DNA from: Liolophura sinensis
Taxonomy: Eukaryota > Mollusca > Polyplacophora > Chitonida > Chitonidae
Assembly (NCBI RefSeq): GCF_032854445.1
Contig: NC_088297.1
Coordinates: 1,526,639 to 1,590,638, forward strand
Direction of reading: 5' to 3'
Length of the DNA stretch: 64,000 nt
The notes under the pieces are model-generated. The model was not told the origin of the DNA, did no database searches, and saw only the letters and a program-made list of their open reading frames with translations. Positions 11,671 through 24,620 of this stretch are shown here, piece after piece. The position numbers and the translations under genes are program-made. Within the stretch, counting starts at the first letter, position 1; the number at the start of each line of letters is the position of its first letter.

Positions 11671-12429
11671 ATGATGCATTCTAAGACGGTAGTTTAGGAT
11701 TGTCTGCATAAATGTGAACTATTTGTATTTCCATGCATAGCAACATGTTTTTTTTCTCTGTATAATATAGGGCAGAGAGTATTCAATTCAGTGAGATAAA
11801 ATATCTAGAAGAATCAGAGTTCGAAACAGACACTGGCTTGGAATTAAACAAAGTTGAGGCTGGCCATAAAAGCACATGTGGGATGGAAAGAGAGGAAATT
11901 TGCCCTGTCACTCAAGCAGGACGGCCGACATGCCCGCTGTGCCTGGTTCTGCACAAATCAAAGATTTATTAAGATCTAAATGGGCATTTCAATATCCTCC
12001 AAAGGGCTATTTCATCGGCCGTAATAATCTTTGCAGGACAGCGGCGTTTCTTCATCGCGTATATCGTCTGGTTTTACACAACCTTCCGGTCGCCATGGAG
12101 CGATAAAATTGTGTACTCTATTTACAATTGGTTCTTTCTATTTACCTGAAAACCGACGATTGTTAGGCATAAAAGGTCAATTTTTCCTAAAAAAAAAAAA
12201 AAAAAAAAATTACTGAAAATTAAAAAAAGAGTTATTAAATATCTAAAAGTAGCTTTTTCTAACGTTTCCGATCAACTAACGATATATAGTATACATAAAT
12301 ACCATGGTAGAAAAAAGAATGTGCTCATGTGGTTAATATGGAAACAGTAAGCGGTTCCGTAGCGAAACTCGAGTTTTCCTTGTCGATAAAATAGACTGAA
12401 CACTTTGAACAGTCCAAGATTGTGCATCC

Positions 12430-13450
12430 TTCCGTTTTAGGTGTAATAAAATTCATAAATTTCTAATGAGAATTCCCAGGTTTTAATTTAAAAAATCACA
12501 GAAGTCTAATGAAAATTCACAAGTTTCTAATAAAAAATCCACAGGTCTAGTGAATGTGAATTCCCATCAGACCTTTGAATTCTTATCAGGCCTGTTAATT
12601 CTAATTAGAAACCTATAAATTATCTCTGGAAACCGTGAGTTCCCACGAGACCGTGAATTTTTATTACAAAACTGAGAATTCTCATTAGAACCTGTAAATT
12701 CTCACTAGACACCTGTTCATTCTTACTACATCTGTGAATGTCCTGTATTTCTGTGAATTCTCAGTAAATCTGTAGATTTTCATTAGACCTGTGAATTCTC
12801 ATTGAAGCTTGTGATTTCTTATCGAAGCCTGAGATTTCTCATTAGAATGGACGAATTCTCATTAGAGCTGCGAATTCTCTTTGTACTTGCGAATTGTCAT
12901 TAGACCTGTAAATTCTTAACAGAAACCTGTGAATTCACGTAAAAAGCCTGCGAATTGGCTTGACCAACTAGCGATTTCTCATTCGAAACCGTGAATTTTC
13001 ATTACACCTGAGAATTTAGATCACACATAATAAATTGTAATTGGACACATGCGAATTCTTAGTAGAAACCTCTGAATTTTTATTAGAAAACTACACACTT
13101 TCACTGGAAGCCTATAAACTCTCATAAAACCTGTGAATTCCGATTGTGAACGTGGTGAATTCTCATCAGAAACCTGTAGATTCTTATTAGACCTGTAAAT
13201 ATTCGCATTAGAAACGTCTAAATTAGCATTAAAAACATATGAATTATCATTAGAAAACTAGTAATTTTCCATTGGACCTGTGAATTCTCATTAAAAAAAA
13301 TACTAAAAAAAATGTCGTCATAGATTAGAGTAAATTCTCAATAAACCTGTAAATTCTCATTTGAAACATGTGAACTTTGAGTACAACGTGAGCATTCTCA
13401 TTACACTTGAGCATTCTCATGGGAAACCTATGAACTCTCATCACAGAGAT
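12430..13450. repeat. Degenerate ~20-23-bp minisatellite
   Basis: About 45 imperfect units around GAATTCTCATTAGAAACCTGT, rich in EcoRI-like GAATTC. High divergence between units suggests an old array. Confidence 0.85.
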
Positions 13451-13499
13451 CTGATTGCCCACTGGCACAACACTGAAGTGAACTGAGACGAACACCTAC

Positions 13500-13740
13500 C
13501 TCGCGACGCCTTTTCAGAGTGGTGCTCCGCTCTGCGGTCCTTGTGCTCACTTCCAAGCTCTGTCTCGCTCTCTCCTTCCGCTGCTTTTGTTGCTTATATG
13601 CCGTACTCCAGGGGAGTGGGAGGGTGGGACGGGGGGCGATGCTATCGGCTGCTGCCTGTTTTTTGTCCGTTCAGTTTCCCTTCTTGTCTTTCAGATACAG
13701 TAGTAGACAGGTTTATAGCAAGTAGTTTGCACTAGTACTT
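13500..13740. other. GC-richer island, no gene recognised
   Basis: Compositionally unlike the AT-rich array before it. Short open frames on the plus strand have no recognisable family. Confidence 0.35.
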
Positions 13741-14029
13741 CCATGACGTCCATATCTGTTCGTAGTTGATGAAATTAAGTTTTTAATCTAGACGTTGCTT
13801 ATCTATGAATAATATATATTCATAGAATATATTTATCAACATTTATATACCTATCTAGAAGCAATTTTGGTGATTCAAATTCGGCTGATGATGATTATGG
13901 CAATCATGCCGTTTTGGCTTAAACACTTTAGAGAACATTTTGATATGTACACAACAAGCATTTAGCTGCACTTCATCGACTTGATAACTGCTAAGCATAT
14001 CAAGAGTATCCGTTACCTGTTGCGCAGCG

Positions 14030-14155
14030 TGCTAGAGCACCACGATATACCGGGAGCCTCTGGGAGTTCAAATCCAGCGCATGCTGTCTTCATCAACAGC
14101 CATGGGAAGGTTTGCAGCAACACGGGGATGGCATTGAGTTTCCACTAGAATGTTC
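14030..14155 (+). mobile_element. SINE fragment, degenerate
   Basis: GGGAGTTCAAATCCAGC (B box) and CATGGGAAGGTTTGCAGCAAC match the family head and body. The 3' end is missing. Confidence 0.6.
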
Positions 14156-14613
14156 CTTCAATAAAATGTCTGATAAATTTCAGAAAAAAAAGGTGTTTCT
14201 GCAAGGGGATGTTCTTACAATTGAACCTTTTTTTTCAGTGGTTTTCCACTGTATTTTACTATACATGTAGACGTGGTTGACGTATTGACCCAAAGCTACT
14301 CCTTGGCTAACTTACTACGGATACATACCAGGGCAATAGCCGTGTGAAACTCTAATTCAGAACATGCATAGCTGACCGTAGAGCCGACAACCGTACCAAT
14401 AGCTCGGAGACCAAAATATTTTCTCTACACAGCTTTGACGCTTTTGTTTGTTAAATTAAGTTGTGCTTTAAAAGTCTAGTTTGATGACAGTCCACATAAT
14501 TAAAATCTGATACGTTTACCGTGAAAATGTCATTGGTGGGCAATTTTACACCTGCTTTGGTTTTACACTCTATGCTGTACGTCTTTAATTATATTCAATA
14601 AGCAAAGGAAATA

Positions 14614-14875
14614 GGGGCCTCTGTGGCTCAGTTGGTTGGCGCGCTACCGCAGCGTAATCAACCAGGAGTCTCTCACCAATGTGGTCGCTGGGAGTTCAAG
14701 TCCAGCTCGTGCTGGTTTCTTCTCCGGCCGTACGTGGGAAGGTCTACCAGCAACCTGCGGATGGTCGTGGCTTCCCTACGGGCGGTGTCGGTTTCCACCC
14801 ACCATAATGCTGACCGCCGTCGTATAAGTGAAATATTCTCGAATACGGCGTAAAACACCAATCAAATAAATAACC
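14614..14875 (+). mobile_element. tRNA-derived SINE, full length
   Basis: Intact A box (TGGCTCAGTTGG), B box (GAGTTCAAGTCC) and CAAATAAATAA tail. Confidence 0.9.
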
Positions 14876-15296
14876 AAGGGAAGCAAAATAAGTGATAGCA
14901 TATCACCTTGTCGTAGTCCACCATAACACTAAACAATCACTTTTACAATCAAGGTGTTTAACACATGACTTACAATAGAATAAAAAGCTTTAAAAGCTTT
15001 CAACATTTATCATATATTCCAAGTCTGAACATTTTAAACCACAGAGCCTTTCTATTTTCCCACTCAAATGCCTTTCGAAAGTGAACAAAGACTGCGTATA
15101 ACTTTTTACCTCAAGTAAGAGGAAAAATATAACATCACCTGACGGTCTTCATCTATTCTTGAATTCTAAACGAGTGTGTGACATTTTCTTATTCTAACTT
15201 TCTCAGTACTCATTTTTAGGACACGTATCCAATTTTGCAAAGTGCTAGTCAAGTTAATTCCCCGGTAATTTGCAGGGTCCTCACAATCTGTTGTAT

Positions 15297-15887
15297 TGCT
15301 ATGTGCACAACTGCCGTCAGCTTCTAAATTTAGCTTGCCACTGTTTACATATGCTGAGTTCAGGGCCTGCTGTCTCCTCTGCCTTAGAATGTTCCAGAAT
15401 ACCCTCAGTTCATGGCCTGTTTGTTTACGACAAGTGTTCAAGAATTTTCTTATTCTAGAAAATTTCACCAGTCTATATAAGACCTATGAAAGCAGGTCAA
15501 AAGGAGAGAATGGAGAATTATTGAGAGTTTTGGATGCTTTCGCTGTATGTTACTTTAGTAGGTTACTCAGTTATACTGTGGATTTTTCCCTCTTATTTGT
15601 GCATTTATGCCTGTAGTGGTTTTGCGCATTGTGGAATATTTTGTGTCCGTTTGGATTTGACACTGTGGTGCATGTAAGTACTTTTGTATTTGTATAGATA
15701 CTGCTATCCTTTTCTCTTAAACTTAAGTACTTTAGTATTTGTATAAGTCTTGTTTTCTGTTCTTGTTATACCTAATAAATTGTTGTAAAATAAAATCTGC
15801 TGGTTTTGGTTACTTTTTTGTGTGGCTAAACTGTCGTGTATTTCGAACAAGCCATCTCTTTGTAATACAGACAGTTTTGTCGTAACA
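15297..15887 (+). mobile_element. Solo LTR B (Gypsy-like), 591 bp
   Basis: Sense strand is plus. It starts TGCTATGTGCAC and ends TTTGTCGTAACA, with target duplication GTAT at 15293-15296 and 15888-15891. TATATAA lies at 15474-15480; AATAAA lies at 15774-15779 and 15789-15794. It is about 150 bases shorter than copies A and C through internal deletions. Confidence 0.8.
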
Positions 15888-16062
15888 GTATGTATGTAAA
15901 AACGACGCCCTCTGTCCATAAAGAGGGATACTAACGATGACTGCAAGCAGCATAGAGTAACTTCGTGCTTATAGTGGGAAGGATTTCGTTCGATGAGGTC
16001 CATTTAATACGCAGTCAGATCACGGAGATTTCTGTCTCCGTTTAAAAGTGTCGTAACTGATG

Positions 16063-16116
<54 letters not shown>

Positions 16117-16121
16117 TATAT

Positions 16122-16171
<50 letters not shown>

Positions 16172-16222
16172 TGAAAATAACATATGTGTATATATATATA
16201 TACATATATATAGTATATATAT
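16063..16222. repeat. (AT)n microsatellite, left part split by LTR C
   Basis: AT units with short palindromic interruptions (TATAATATATATATTATATA). LTR C follows at 16223 and AT units resume at 16964. Confidence 0.95.
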
Positions 16223-16959
16223 TGTTACGACCCAAACTGTCTGTTATAAAGGGATGGCTTGTTCGAAATACACGACAGTTTAACCGCACAAAAAAGTAAC
16301 CCAAAACCAGCAGATTTTATTTTACAACAATTTATTAGCTTTTACAAGAACAGATAATAAGACTTATACAAATACTGAAGTACTTAAGTTTAACAAGAAA
16401 GGATAGCAGTATCTATACAGAATACTAAAGTACTTACAGTGTCAAGTCCAAACGGACACATATATTTCACCACACAGGCATAAATGCTCAGAGGCAAATT
16501 CACAAGAGGGAAAATCCACAGTATAACTGAGTGTATGACGAAATATACACAAAATTCCACAGACAGGGTCCGTGTACTAATAAGCACTGTGTACACAAGA
16601 GCACGAATCAAATATACAAGCTCGGACTGAACAAGTGCTCGGTGGAGATATAACCAAGCCAGAGGCTATAAAGACACCAAAATTCAGCACAAAAGGCCTA
16701 CTAAAGTAATACACAGCGAAAGCCTCCAAAACTCTCAATAATTCTCCGTTCTCTCCTTTTGACCTCCTTTCATAGGTCTTATATAGCCTGGCGGAATTGT
16801 CTAGAATAAGAAAATTCCTGAACACTTGATGTAAAAAAACAGGCACCCAACAGAGCGCATTCTGGAATATTCTAAGGTAGAGGCAGACAGCAGGCGCTGA
16901 ACTCAGCATATGTAAACAGTGGCAAGCTAAATTTAGAAACTGATGGCAGTCGTGCACAT

Positions 16960-16963
<4 letters not shown>
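16223..16963 (-). mobile_element. Solo LTR C (Gypsy-like), 741 bp
   Basis: Same orientation and ends as LTR A. It is inserted in an (AT)n array, so its 4-base target duplication reads ATAT on both sides. With LTR B it forms an inverted pair separated by 335 bases. Confidence 0.78.

Positions 16964-17052
<89 letters not shown>
16964..17052. repeat. (AT)n microsatellite, right part
   Basis: Continuation of the array interrupted by LTR C. Confidence 0.95.
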
Positions 17053-17055
<3 letters not shown>

Positions 17056-17775
17056 CAAATAAAAATGTTGACAGATCTAGTTAGACTGTAACATATGTGT
17101 ATTCTTCACAGATCATATTCAGTTGGAATTTCTTGTTATGTGAAAAGTTGTGTTAATGTGTCGCTAATAAAGCAACTGATTCTCTCTTTAGGAACAGATT
17201 TTAACCACATTCCCGTGTCCTGTGTGGTTGGCGCTGATTTCCAAATTATCAGTCTTGCAAATCAGAACCTGGGTTAAATAAAAATAATGACAGTGCCTCA
17301 AATGGATGCATGTTTTTCGATAATAGGAAAGATATATATACCTTGAAATAATTTGGCGCCATGGTGGTAGATAAACGTTCTTCTCATTTGCTGGAGGTAA
17401 TACGGCGTTCAGCCCGACGCTGCTCTCCATTCAAATACGTTACAAAATGTTACTTTTGGCTCATGCTTTGTGAATCAGATCTTGAATGGTTATCGTCTGT
17501 AGGAAATTTGGTGTTGGTACATTCTGATTGGGTGGGATGTCATGCCTGCAGGTGTCAACATAATGTTTCATGCCAACATCGTTATATTAACTCCGGCATT
17601 CTGACTGGCACGCACCTAGATGTGCTGTCGTAATATGCCCGAAATATGTTGTTGAAAGTGAACTTCAATGTTAACACTAAGCAATCAGTTTACAATACAT
17701 TACCTACATGTAGTTACTATAACATTCATAAGTATCAAACATCAGCGCCATTCATAACGTCTCCATAACACAGCC
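17053..17775. other. Intergenic, nothing recognised
   Basis: No exon-like or repeat structure seen. Confidence 0.45.
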
Positions 17776-17777
17776 TA

Positions 17778-18016
17778 TTTTTACGCCGTACTCAAAAATA
17801 TTTTTACTTATACGACAGCGTCCAGCATTATGGTAGGAGGAAACCGGGCAAAGCCCGGTGGAATCCCACGACCATCCGCAGGTTGCTGGAAGACCTTCCC
17901 ACATACGGCCGGAGAGGAAGCCAGCATGAGCTGGACTTAAACTCACAGCGACCGCATTGGTGAGAGGCTCCTGGATCATTACGCTGCGCTAGCGCGCTAA
18001 CCAACTGAGCCACGGT
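17778..18016 (-). mobile_element. tRNA-derived SINE, near full length
   Basis: Minus-strand copy from TTTTTACGCCGTACTCA to the A-box complement CCAACTGAGCCACGG. The terminal TTTATTT tail is short. Confidence 0.88.
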
Positions 18017-18219
18017 TTGATCACAGGTCTCAACGAGCCGGGCGCTATAGCCACTAGGCCACTAAAGCGGTCCGGACATTTGTATGCAACTCCCATTGTA
18101 CACATTCAAAAGGATGCAAATTATTACCGTATTCCATGGCTGATTTATTCCAAAACACAAAAAGCTATTGTGCAAAAAGTAATCGCTATATTTTTCAAGG
18201 ACCCTTTCCATTATGTTAA

Positions 18220-18436
18220 CTGAATATTCAGTGTAAATCATATTGATCTGTCCTACTGATTGGTGCTTTTACTGCAGCTGTATACTATACTACAAGTAAA
18301 TCTGTCAACTAATTGGTCAACCACAAATGCAAGCGAATACTCAAAGACAACCCGACTAATTTCGTCTACTTTAATGTGAGTGCAACGCAATATTCAAATG
18401 AGGCAGACTAGATTGGTCTAGTAATTGATATCACTA
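18220..18436. repeat. Decayed 3' repeat units of EF-hand copy 4
   Basis: Contains motifs such as CGACTAATTTCGTCTAC and CTAGATTGGTCTAG that resemble the minisatellite downstream of copies 1, 5 and 6, but no regular array remains. Confidence 0.5.
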
Positions 18437-19024
18437 CTACAAGTGAGTACTCGTCGTCGATATCATTTCATTGATTTTGTCGTCGCCTTGGGGATACAAA
18501 AACGAATAATCATGCCCTGGCTCATGTCTTGAGTTGAACACTTGTAGCGCATGCTCGAATTCCTCCCGAGAGATGTAGTTGTCGTTGTTGGAATCCATCA
18601 TGGCGAATGAACTGTGGATGAAGTCCACATTTGTTATTCCGTGCATCTCGTAGTATTCTCGCCACTCCGCCAGACTAATAGTGCCGTCTTTGTCTTTATC
18701 CATAACATCAAAGAAAGCAGACGCAGAAACTGGAACAAACTCATTGAAGTACCAATCCTGTTGGCTGACAATGGTTTGACCTTTAACCCAATCCTCCTGA
18801 CTCAGTGACGCCTCGTCTTTGGGTCTGCCCAGGGCCTCGAGCACGGCGTCCCAGTGCTTTTTGTAAGGTCGTGCTATTGTAAGAGCTTCCTCCACGTGTC
18901 CAGCTCGCAAGAGTTGACATGGGTATTCCATGAATTCTTGACAAGTTGCCACCCCGCTACCACTAAAGTTTAGGAACTTGAAAATCGTCGTCCACTTTTT
19001 GTGTATGTACTGCTCCAGATCGAT
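18437..19024 (-). CDS. EF-hand calcium-binding protein, sarcoplasmic CBP-like, copy 4, with C-terminal extension
   Basis: Open exon of about 195 residues. It begins IDLEQYIHKKW directly after a strong acceptor (CTTTCTCAG), with no in-frame ATG, so an upstream exon must supply the start. The second EF loop, DKDKDGTISLAE, is canonical. The third, DSNNDNYISREE, has lost the invariant Gly. Where copies 1 and 5 stop after SFLYTLD, this copy continues for about 18 residues (PQGDDKINEM and on). The added DDKINE is a translation of the GACAAAATCAAT segment that is untranslated in copy 1, so the stop codon was lost. The pattern of loop loss is the reverse of that in copy 3. Predicted cytosolic calcium buffer. 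Confidence 0.86.
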   Translation of the reverse strand: MDLEQYIHKKWTTIFKFLNFSGSGVATCQEFMEYPCQLLRAGHVEEALTIARPYKKHWDAVLEALGRPKDEASLSQEDWVKGQTIVSQQDWYFNEFVPVSASAFFDVMDKDKDGTISLAEWREYYEMHGITNVDFIHSSFAMMDSNNDNYISREEFEHALQVFNSRHEPGHDYSFLYPQGDDKINEMISTTSTHL

Positions 19025-19074
19025 CTGAGAAAGCAATGAGAAATGTATTAAATGAAGTGAATAATTAGGACACC

Positions 19075-20490
19075 AATTACTACGGCTACTAATATTACCA
19101 CTGGGACAACTACCACTGCTACTACTGCGGCTACTACCACTGCTACTACTGCGACAGGTACCAGTGCTACTACTGAAAAATGTACCAGTATTACTACCGC
19201 GACAGGTACCAGAGCCACTATTGCGAAGTACGGCGTACAGGTACCACTAATACTACTCAGACGTACATGTAACACTACTACTAATGCGACAGGTATCACT
19301 GCTACTACGGCGGCGTACAGACACCACTACTACTACTGCAACAGGTATCACAACTACTACTGAGATAGCTTCTACTGCTACTACTGCAACGCACGGTACC
19401 ACTACAACTACTGCAACAGATACCATTCTACTGCGGCGTACAGGTACCACTACTACTAATGCGGCAGGTATCACTGCTACTACTGCAACGTACAGGTACC
19501 ACTACTACCACTGCGACAGGTATCACCACTACTGGGACAGGTACCACTGCTACTACTGCGACGTACATGTATCACTACTACTACTACGACAATACCACTA
19601 CTACTACTGCGACAGGTATCACTACTACTACTACGACGTACAGGTACCACTACTACCACTGCAGCGTACAGGTACCACTACTACTGCGACAGGTATCACT
19701 ACTACTAATGCGACGTACAGGTTCCACTACTAATACCGCGACATGTACCACTGTTACTACTGGGAAAGGTACCACTGTTATTTCTGCGAAGTACAGGCAC
19801 CACTAGTACTATTACGGCATGTACCACTGACACCAATGTGGCCCACAGGTACCAGTAGTACCTCTGCCACTGATACCAGTACTGCTTCTGCGACAGATAC
19901 CACTACTATTCTTGCGACAGGTATGACTACCACTACTGCGACGTACACGTACCACTACTATTACTGCGACAGGTACCATTACTACTACTGCGACAGATGC
20001 CACTACTACTATTGCGACATATACGTACCATTACTACTGTTACTACTACTATACTATCAGCACTACCACTACTACTACTACTACTACATCTTCTGCACCT
20101 ACTGCTACTAGCACTGTTTCTACCGTTACTACCAGTTCTACTACTATTACCATCACTCCCAGTACAACTACTACATCCGTTCCTACTATTGCTACTAATA
20201 TCACTACTACTGCTGCTGCTGCTACTTCTAATATCACTACAGTTATTACTATTACTGCTACTACCATTACAACTACAACAGCTACTAGTACAACTGTTAC
20301 TTCTGCTTCTACTGTTACTTCTACTGCATCTACTGCTACTTCAACTGTTACTGCTACAATCACTATCACTGCTGCTCTTCTGGTACTACTACTTCTACTG
20401 CTACTACTCCTACACATGCTACAACTGCAACTGCTACTTTGTTATTACATGTACTGCTATTACTGCTACTAACACTAGTTTTGTTGAAAT
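19075..20490. repeat. Compound ACT-trinucleotide and ~18-33-bp minisatellite
   Basis: Starts about 50 bases beyond the acceptor of copy 4, so it probably lies in the first intron or 5' flank. The left part alternates (ACT)n with GCGACAGGTACCAC units; the right part becomes nearly pure ACT/GCT-type triplets. Long Thr-, Leu- and Val-rich frames across it are artefacts of triplet periodicity. Confidence 0.92.
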
Positions 20491-21600
20491 TTTGACCCAG
20501 TCAAGGAAAAGAGTTACGAGGGCATTATGAATTTGAAAAAAAATATTCTTCCTAGTAAGGACGCCCAACCCTTGAATGTGTAGAGCTTGTCTTGTTACGC
20601 GTCGCTGACTAAATGTAAATTTGATAGTGAGTATCACTGATTTTAGAGAGAGATGATTATAGGCGACAGGTTAAAAGAAACGGACTATAATGCAATCTAC
20701 ATCACGTTTTTCTTGTGACAGATTTTCGATAGTTAGCATAAAGGAAATAAACAAACCTCAAAATAAACATGAAATTGTCCAGACCAGAAATATAGATGTG
20801 ATATACCGCCAGGGTAGGTAACACTAAATTAATACACCTCCTGTACCTGGGACGTTTTGACCATGCGCAGATTGTCACTGTTCGCTGATACATGGTTGAC
20901 TGTTCAGCCACTTAATAAAGGTCACAACATTTGCTATTTTTAAAATCGCCACAGGTGAGAATTTATTGAGATTTATTGGTTTGGTTCAAAATTAAAAACT
21001 CTACCCACCCCTATCCCACAGCAAGACTAAGAAAGAAAATGATAAGCCGAACCGCAGATGAAAAAACAGAGATTTAATCATAAAGAGCCAACCTCTTTTT
21101 ATTGGCCTGACTTCTTGAAGAGAAAAAAGGGCGCTATGGACCGAAAGTCTTAAAGAGCTATATTTGAAAGTGAATAACTTCTCCCCCCCCCCAAAAAAAA
21201 CACAGAAATCCACAAAACAACTTCTGATATTGAGCAATCGTCTTGTGAAGGTTTTTTTATGGATGAAAACGATTTAAAACAAAAACAAACCAAAAAAACA
21301 AAAGCAAACAACAAGTAACAAGTAAAGAAGCAAACAAACAACTATTTCTTCACTGTCAAAATCATTATGTAATTTAATAGCAAGAACTACCTGCATCTTT
21401 GTCAGAAACACATTTCAGTGTAAACTTTAAAGCTGTAAATATTTCTCTCACATATATGAAGCTGTAAATTTGTAATATTTTATGTATAAAACATATTACA
21501 CCTGATGGACCTTGATCTATATCATTTAGCCATATATGTGTATTACATTTAAATTTACTGAAATTTACAACCAATTTAGACAGTGCCGACGTATACGTAC
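20491..21600. other. Intergenic, nothing recognised
   Basis: AT-rich with homopolymer runs near 21182-21200. No gene or TE core recognised. Confidence 0.45.
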
Positions 21601-21639
21601 TATGTATTGCTCTGATGACGGAGGGTAGCCAATGTTTAA

Positions 21640-21835
21640 CCATTAGGCTGCAGCGCAAGCTTTTTATTCTAATCTTTCCTAAATTCCCATCAACGTTTTC
21701 GGTGCTCAGCTCATGCTGACCTCCCTTCTCACCATATGTGGGAAGATCTTCCAGAGACATGTAGTTGGACCCTCCCCAGTTTCCTCTCACTCAGACAGTG
21801 GCAATCGTCATACAAGTGAAATAATCCTAAACACT
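21640..21835 (+). mobile_element. SINE, degenerate
   Basis: GGCTGCAGCGCAAGC and ATATGTGGGAAGATCTTCCAG recall the family. The equivalent copy at 26935 shows insertion before the B1/B2 duplication. Confidence 0.55.
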
Positions 21836-22223
21836 AGCTCGAAATTAAGTCAAAAAATATCACACTGTCCCTATCTGACGGGTTATAAGCTAAAAACTTA
21901 GGAGTCATTTTAAACATGTTGAATAGGTCACTCTCTTCACTCCTCTGCAGACTAGAGCAATAAATGTAGTTCCAGACAATACTAGCGTTACAAATTTCTA
22001 ATGGACGTCAATGTTTCCTTGCTGCTTCCCTGCACATTTTAGAAAATCATCACACACGTTTTATTTAGAAATTTTTTTTTATCATTCTGGTTTCACAGGT
22101 ACATTGATATACAATTTTCTTTTTTCTATCATACTAGACAGAAAAATTTGGTTCCTTACTTTTATTTCATTTAAATTATTTAACTAATTTAACTTTGTCA
22201 TTGTTTATTCCACTATCATTTTT

Positions 22224-22412
22224 ATTTTTTTATTTATTTGATTGGTGTTTTATGCCGTGCTCAACAATATTGGACTGATATGACGGCTGCCAGCATTGTA
22301 CTGGGGAAACCCAAGGCCATCCGAATGTTGCTGGACGTACGACCAGAAAGGCAGCCAGCATGAGCTGGACTTGAACTCACAGCAACCGCATTGGTAAGAG
22401 ACTTCTGGGTCC
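22224..22412 (-). mobile_element. tRNA-derived SINE, 5'-truncated
   Basis: Runs from the tail TTTATTTGATTGGTGTTTTA to the segment CATTGGTAAGAGACTTCTGGG. The A-box end is missing. Confidence 0.8.
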
Positions 22413-23029
22413 CCCCATTTTTAACTCCTGTTATTCTTGTCCCGTGGGCCTTTTCTCTCCAAGGAGTCTTGACCATAGCCCAGAACCTGTACTCTTGTCC
22501 TACAACATATGGTCTAATACTGTTTAACCCCATTGCTCAAATTGCTGCTTTTTCTTCGGCTCAGACATTTGGAGGCCAAAGGCGCTAAATTTAACATTAC
22601 GAGATCCTATGGAGAGCGCTGCGGAGTGCTAGGAGAGTGCGTCTCATTTACACATGTACAGCGAGGGAATCCCCTCTAGATTCGATACATGTAAATGATA
22701 TGTAGGCCTACGTGAGGAAGATGAGCAACATAGCCATGACAGCATCAAGAAATGCAACTGAGACAGTTGATCTTTTTCAGGTGGGGAATAGTTTCGAGTG
22801 ATTTCCCGTGTCCCTTTCGCCAGAAGAGCAATGTTATAGTTTCAAACAATCTAGGCCTTACATGGGAAGGTCAGCCAGCAAGATGTGAGCAAATCACTCA
22901 AAAAAAAAATAAATCAAACATTCCGTTTGTTTATCCCTCATATAACCAAAATGAACTTTTTTACTGTGTCAATGCACGACTAACCTGTTCTGGTTTTAAG
23001 GACAAACGTTAAGTCACGGTTGAATAAAA

Positions 23030-23157
23030 CCCGTGGTTTTCGCTCGGGTTTCGCCCGGTTTCCTTCCACAATAATGCTGGCCGACAACGTATAAGTGAAA
23101 TATTCTTGAGTACGGAGTAAAACACCAATCAATTAAGTAAATAAATAAATAAATAAA
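23030..23157 (+). mobile_element. SINE 3' part
   Basis: TTGAGTACGGAGTAAAACACC and a (TAAA)n tail. The orthologous copy lies at 28098 in block B2. Confidence 0.8.
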
Positions 23158-23869
23158 ACAATCCTTCATTTTTTTCCACTTGTAAACAAGAAAACCTAAA
23201 TTCTTACTGTGTTAAAGTACAACTGAACTGCTTTTGCCTTAAGGACAAACGTTAGGTCACGAGTGAATGAATTTGATAATGATGATAGCTATGGCTGTAC
23301 GGTGTACGACCAAGTCAGTGGTGGGTTCCCCCATAGCCGTGATCCATACATAGCTTACCTCTTTATGAAAACGCGCCTGACATGATTTAATGCGAGATTT
23401 GCCAACAGGTAAAAAGAAAGCTACCTTAAAAGCAATGGCGGCGATATGTACTTTACCCTACATGTTTAATATCTGCACCATCTTTACCATTGGATTTCCG
23501 TGATCGAATCCAACTTACCCTGTTTCACCTGTGGCATTAGATATCTCCAACTACCTTTCACTTCTCTGTGATTTGTTTTTTCATTAAATTAAATGCCTTG
23601 AATTCTTCGAAGTCCAAGGTGTGCAACATGAAACAAATTCTATCACGTCACACACAAACCTTAGTATTTATTGGTGAAATAGCGTGTTTATTTTGATGAG
23701 TACATATCACACTAGCACATGCCATAAGAAAACCTTCCACTTCACAGCTGAATATTCAGGGAGAGTTTGAACTACCTACTCAGTAAAATGAAATGCTCTT
23801 ATCTGAAGTTTCAAAGTGAATTCTATATAAATCGTCTTCTGAATAATGACGTAGTTAATGAGGATAAAT

Positions 23870-24620
23870 AATATTTCATTTCTGTGTACAATATAGTGAC
23901 ATGAATATATCTGAATACTTTGTGTGACTCCTGCTGAAATCATCTACACAATATAGTGACATGAATATACATGTACATGAATTCTTAGTGTGAATCTTGC
24001 TGATTTCATCTACACTATTTTGTGACATGAATACTATGCGTGAATCCTGCATATTTCGTTTACACAATATACGGACATAAATACATCTGAATTTTTTCTA
24101 TGACTCCTGCATAATTTGTTTACATTTGATAATGACATGGATGTACAAGTATGCCACTACATAGTGTGAATCCTGCTGATTTCGTCTACACTATATAGTG
24201 ACGTGAATATATGTACATCTGAACATTGAGTGTGAATTCCGCATCATGCTTTCACACTATATAGTGACATTAACACATGTACAATCTGAACATTGAGTGT
24301 GAATTCTGCATCCTTCGTTTACAATATATCGTGACATGAATACATCTGAATACTTAGTGTTGAGTCTGCATAATTCGTCTACACTGCATAGTGACATGAA
24401 GACATCTGAAAAATAGTGTTTCCTGCTTAGTTTGTTTACACAATATAATGGCGTGAATACATCTGAATTGCTAATGGGGATACTGCTAAATTCGTCTACA
24501 CTAGAAAGTGACATGGCTGTACGTTTATGAGATTACTTAGTGTTAATCCTGCCTATTTTGTATACACGAAAAAGTGACATGAACACTACTGAATACCCAG
24601 TGTGAATTTTACTTATTACG
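23870..24620. repeat. ~60-bp minisatellite 3' of EF-hand copy 5
   Basis: Same unit as at 60-540. From 24079 on it is nearly base-for-base the same array as in block A1. Confidence 0.85.

Noticed and set aside
19253-20530. Thr-, Leu- and Val-rich long frames on both strands
   Set aside because: Triplet-repeat artefacts; all frames are open because the units lack stops.
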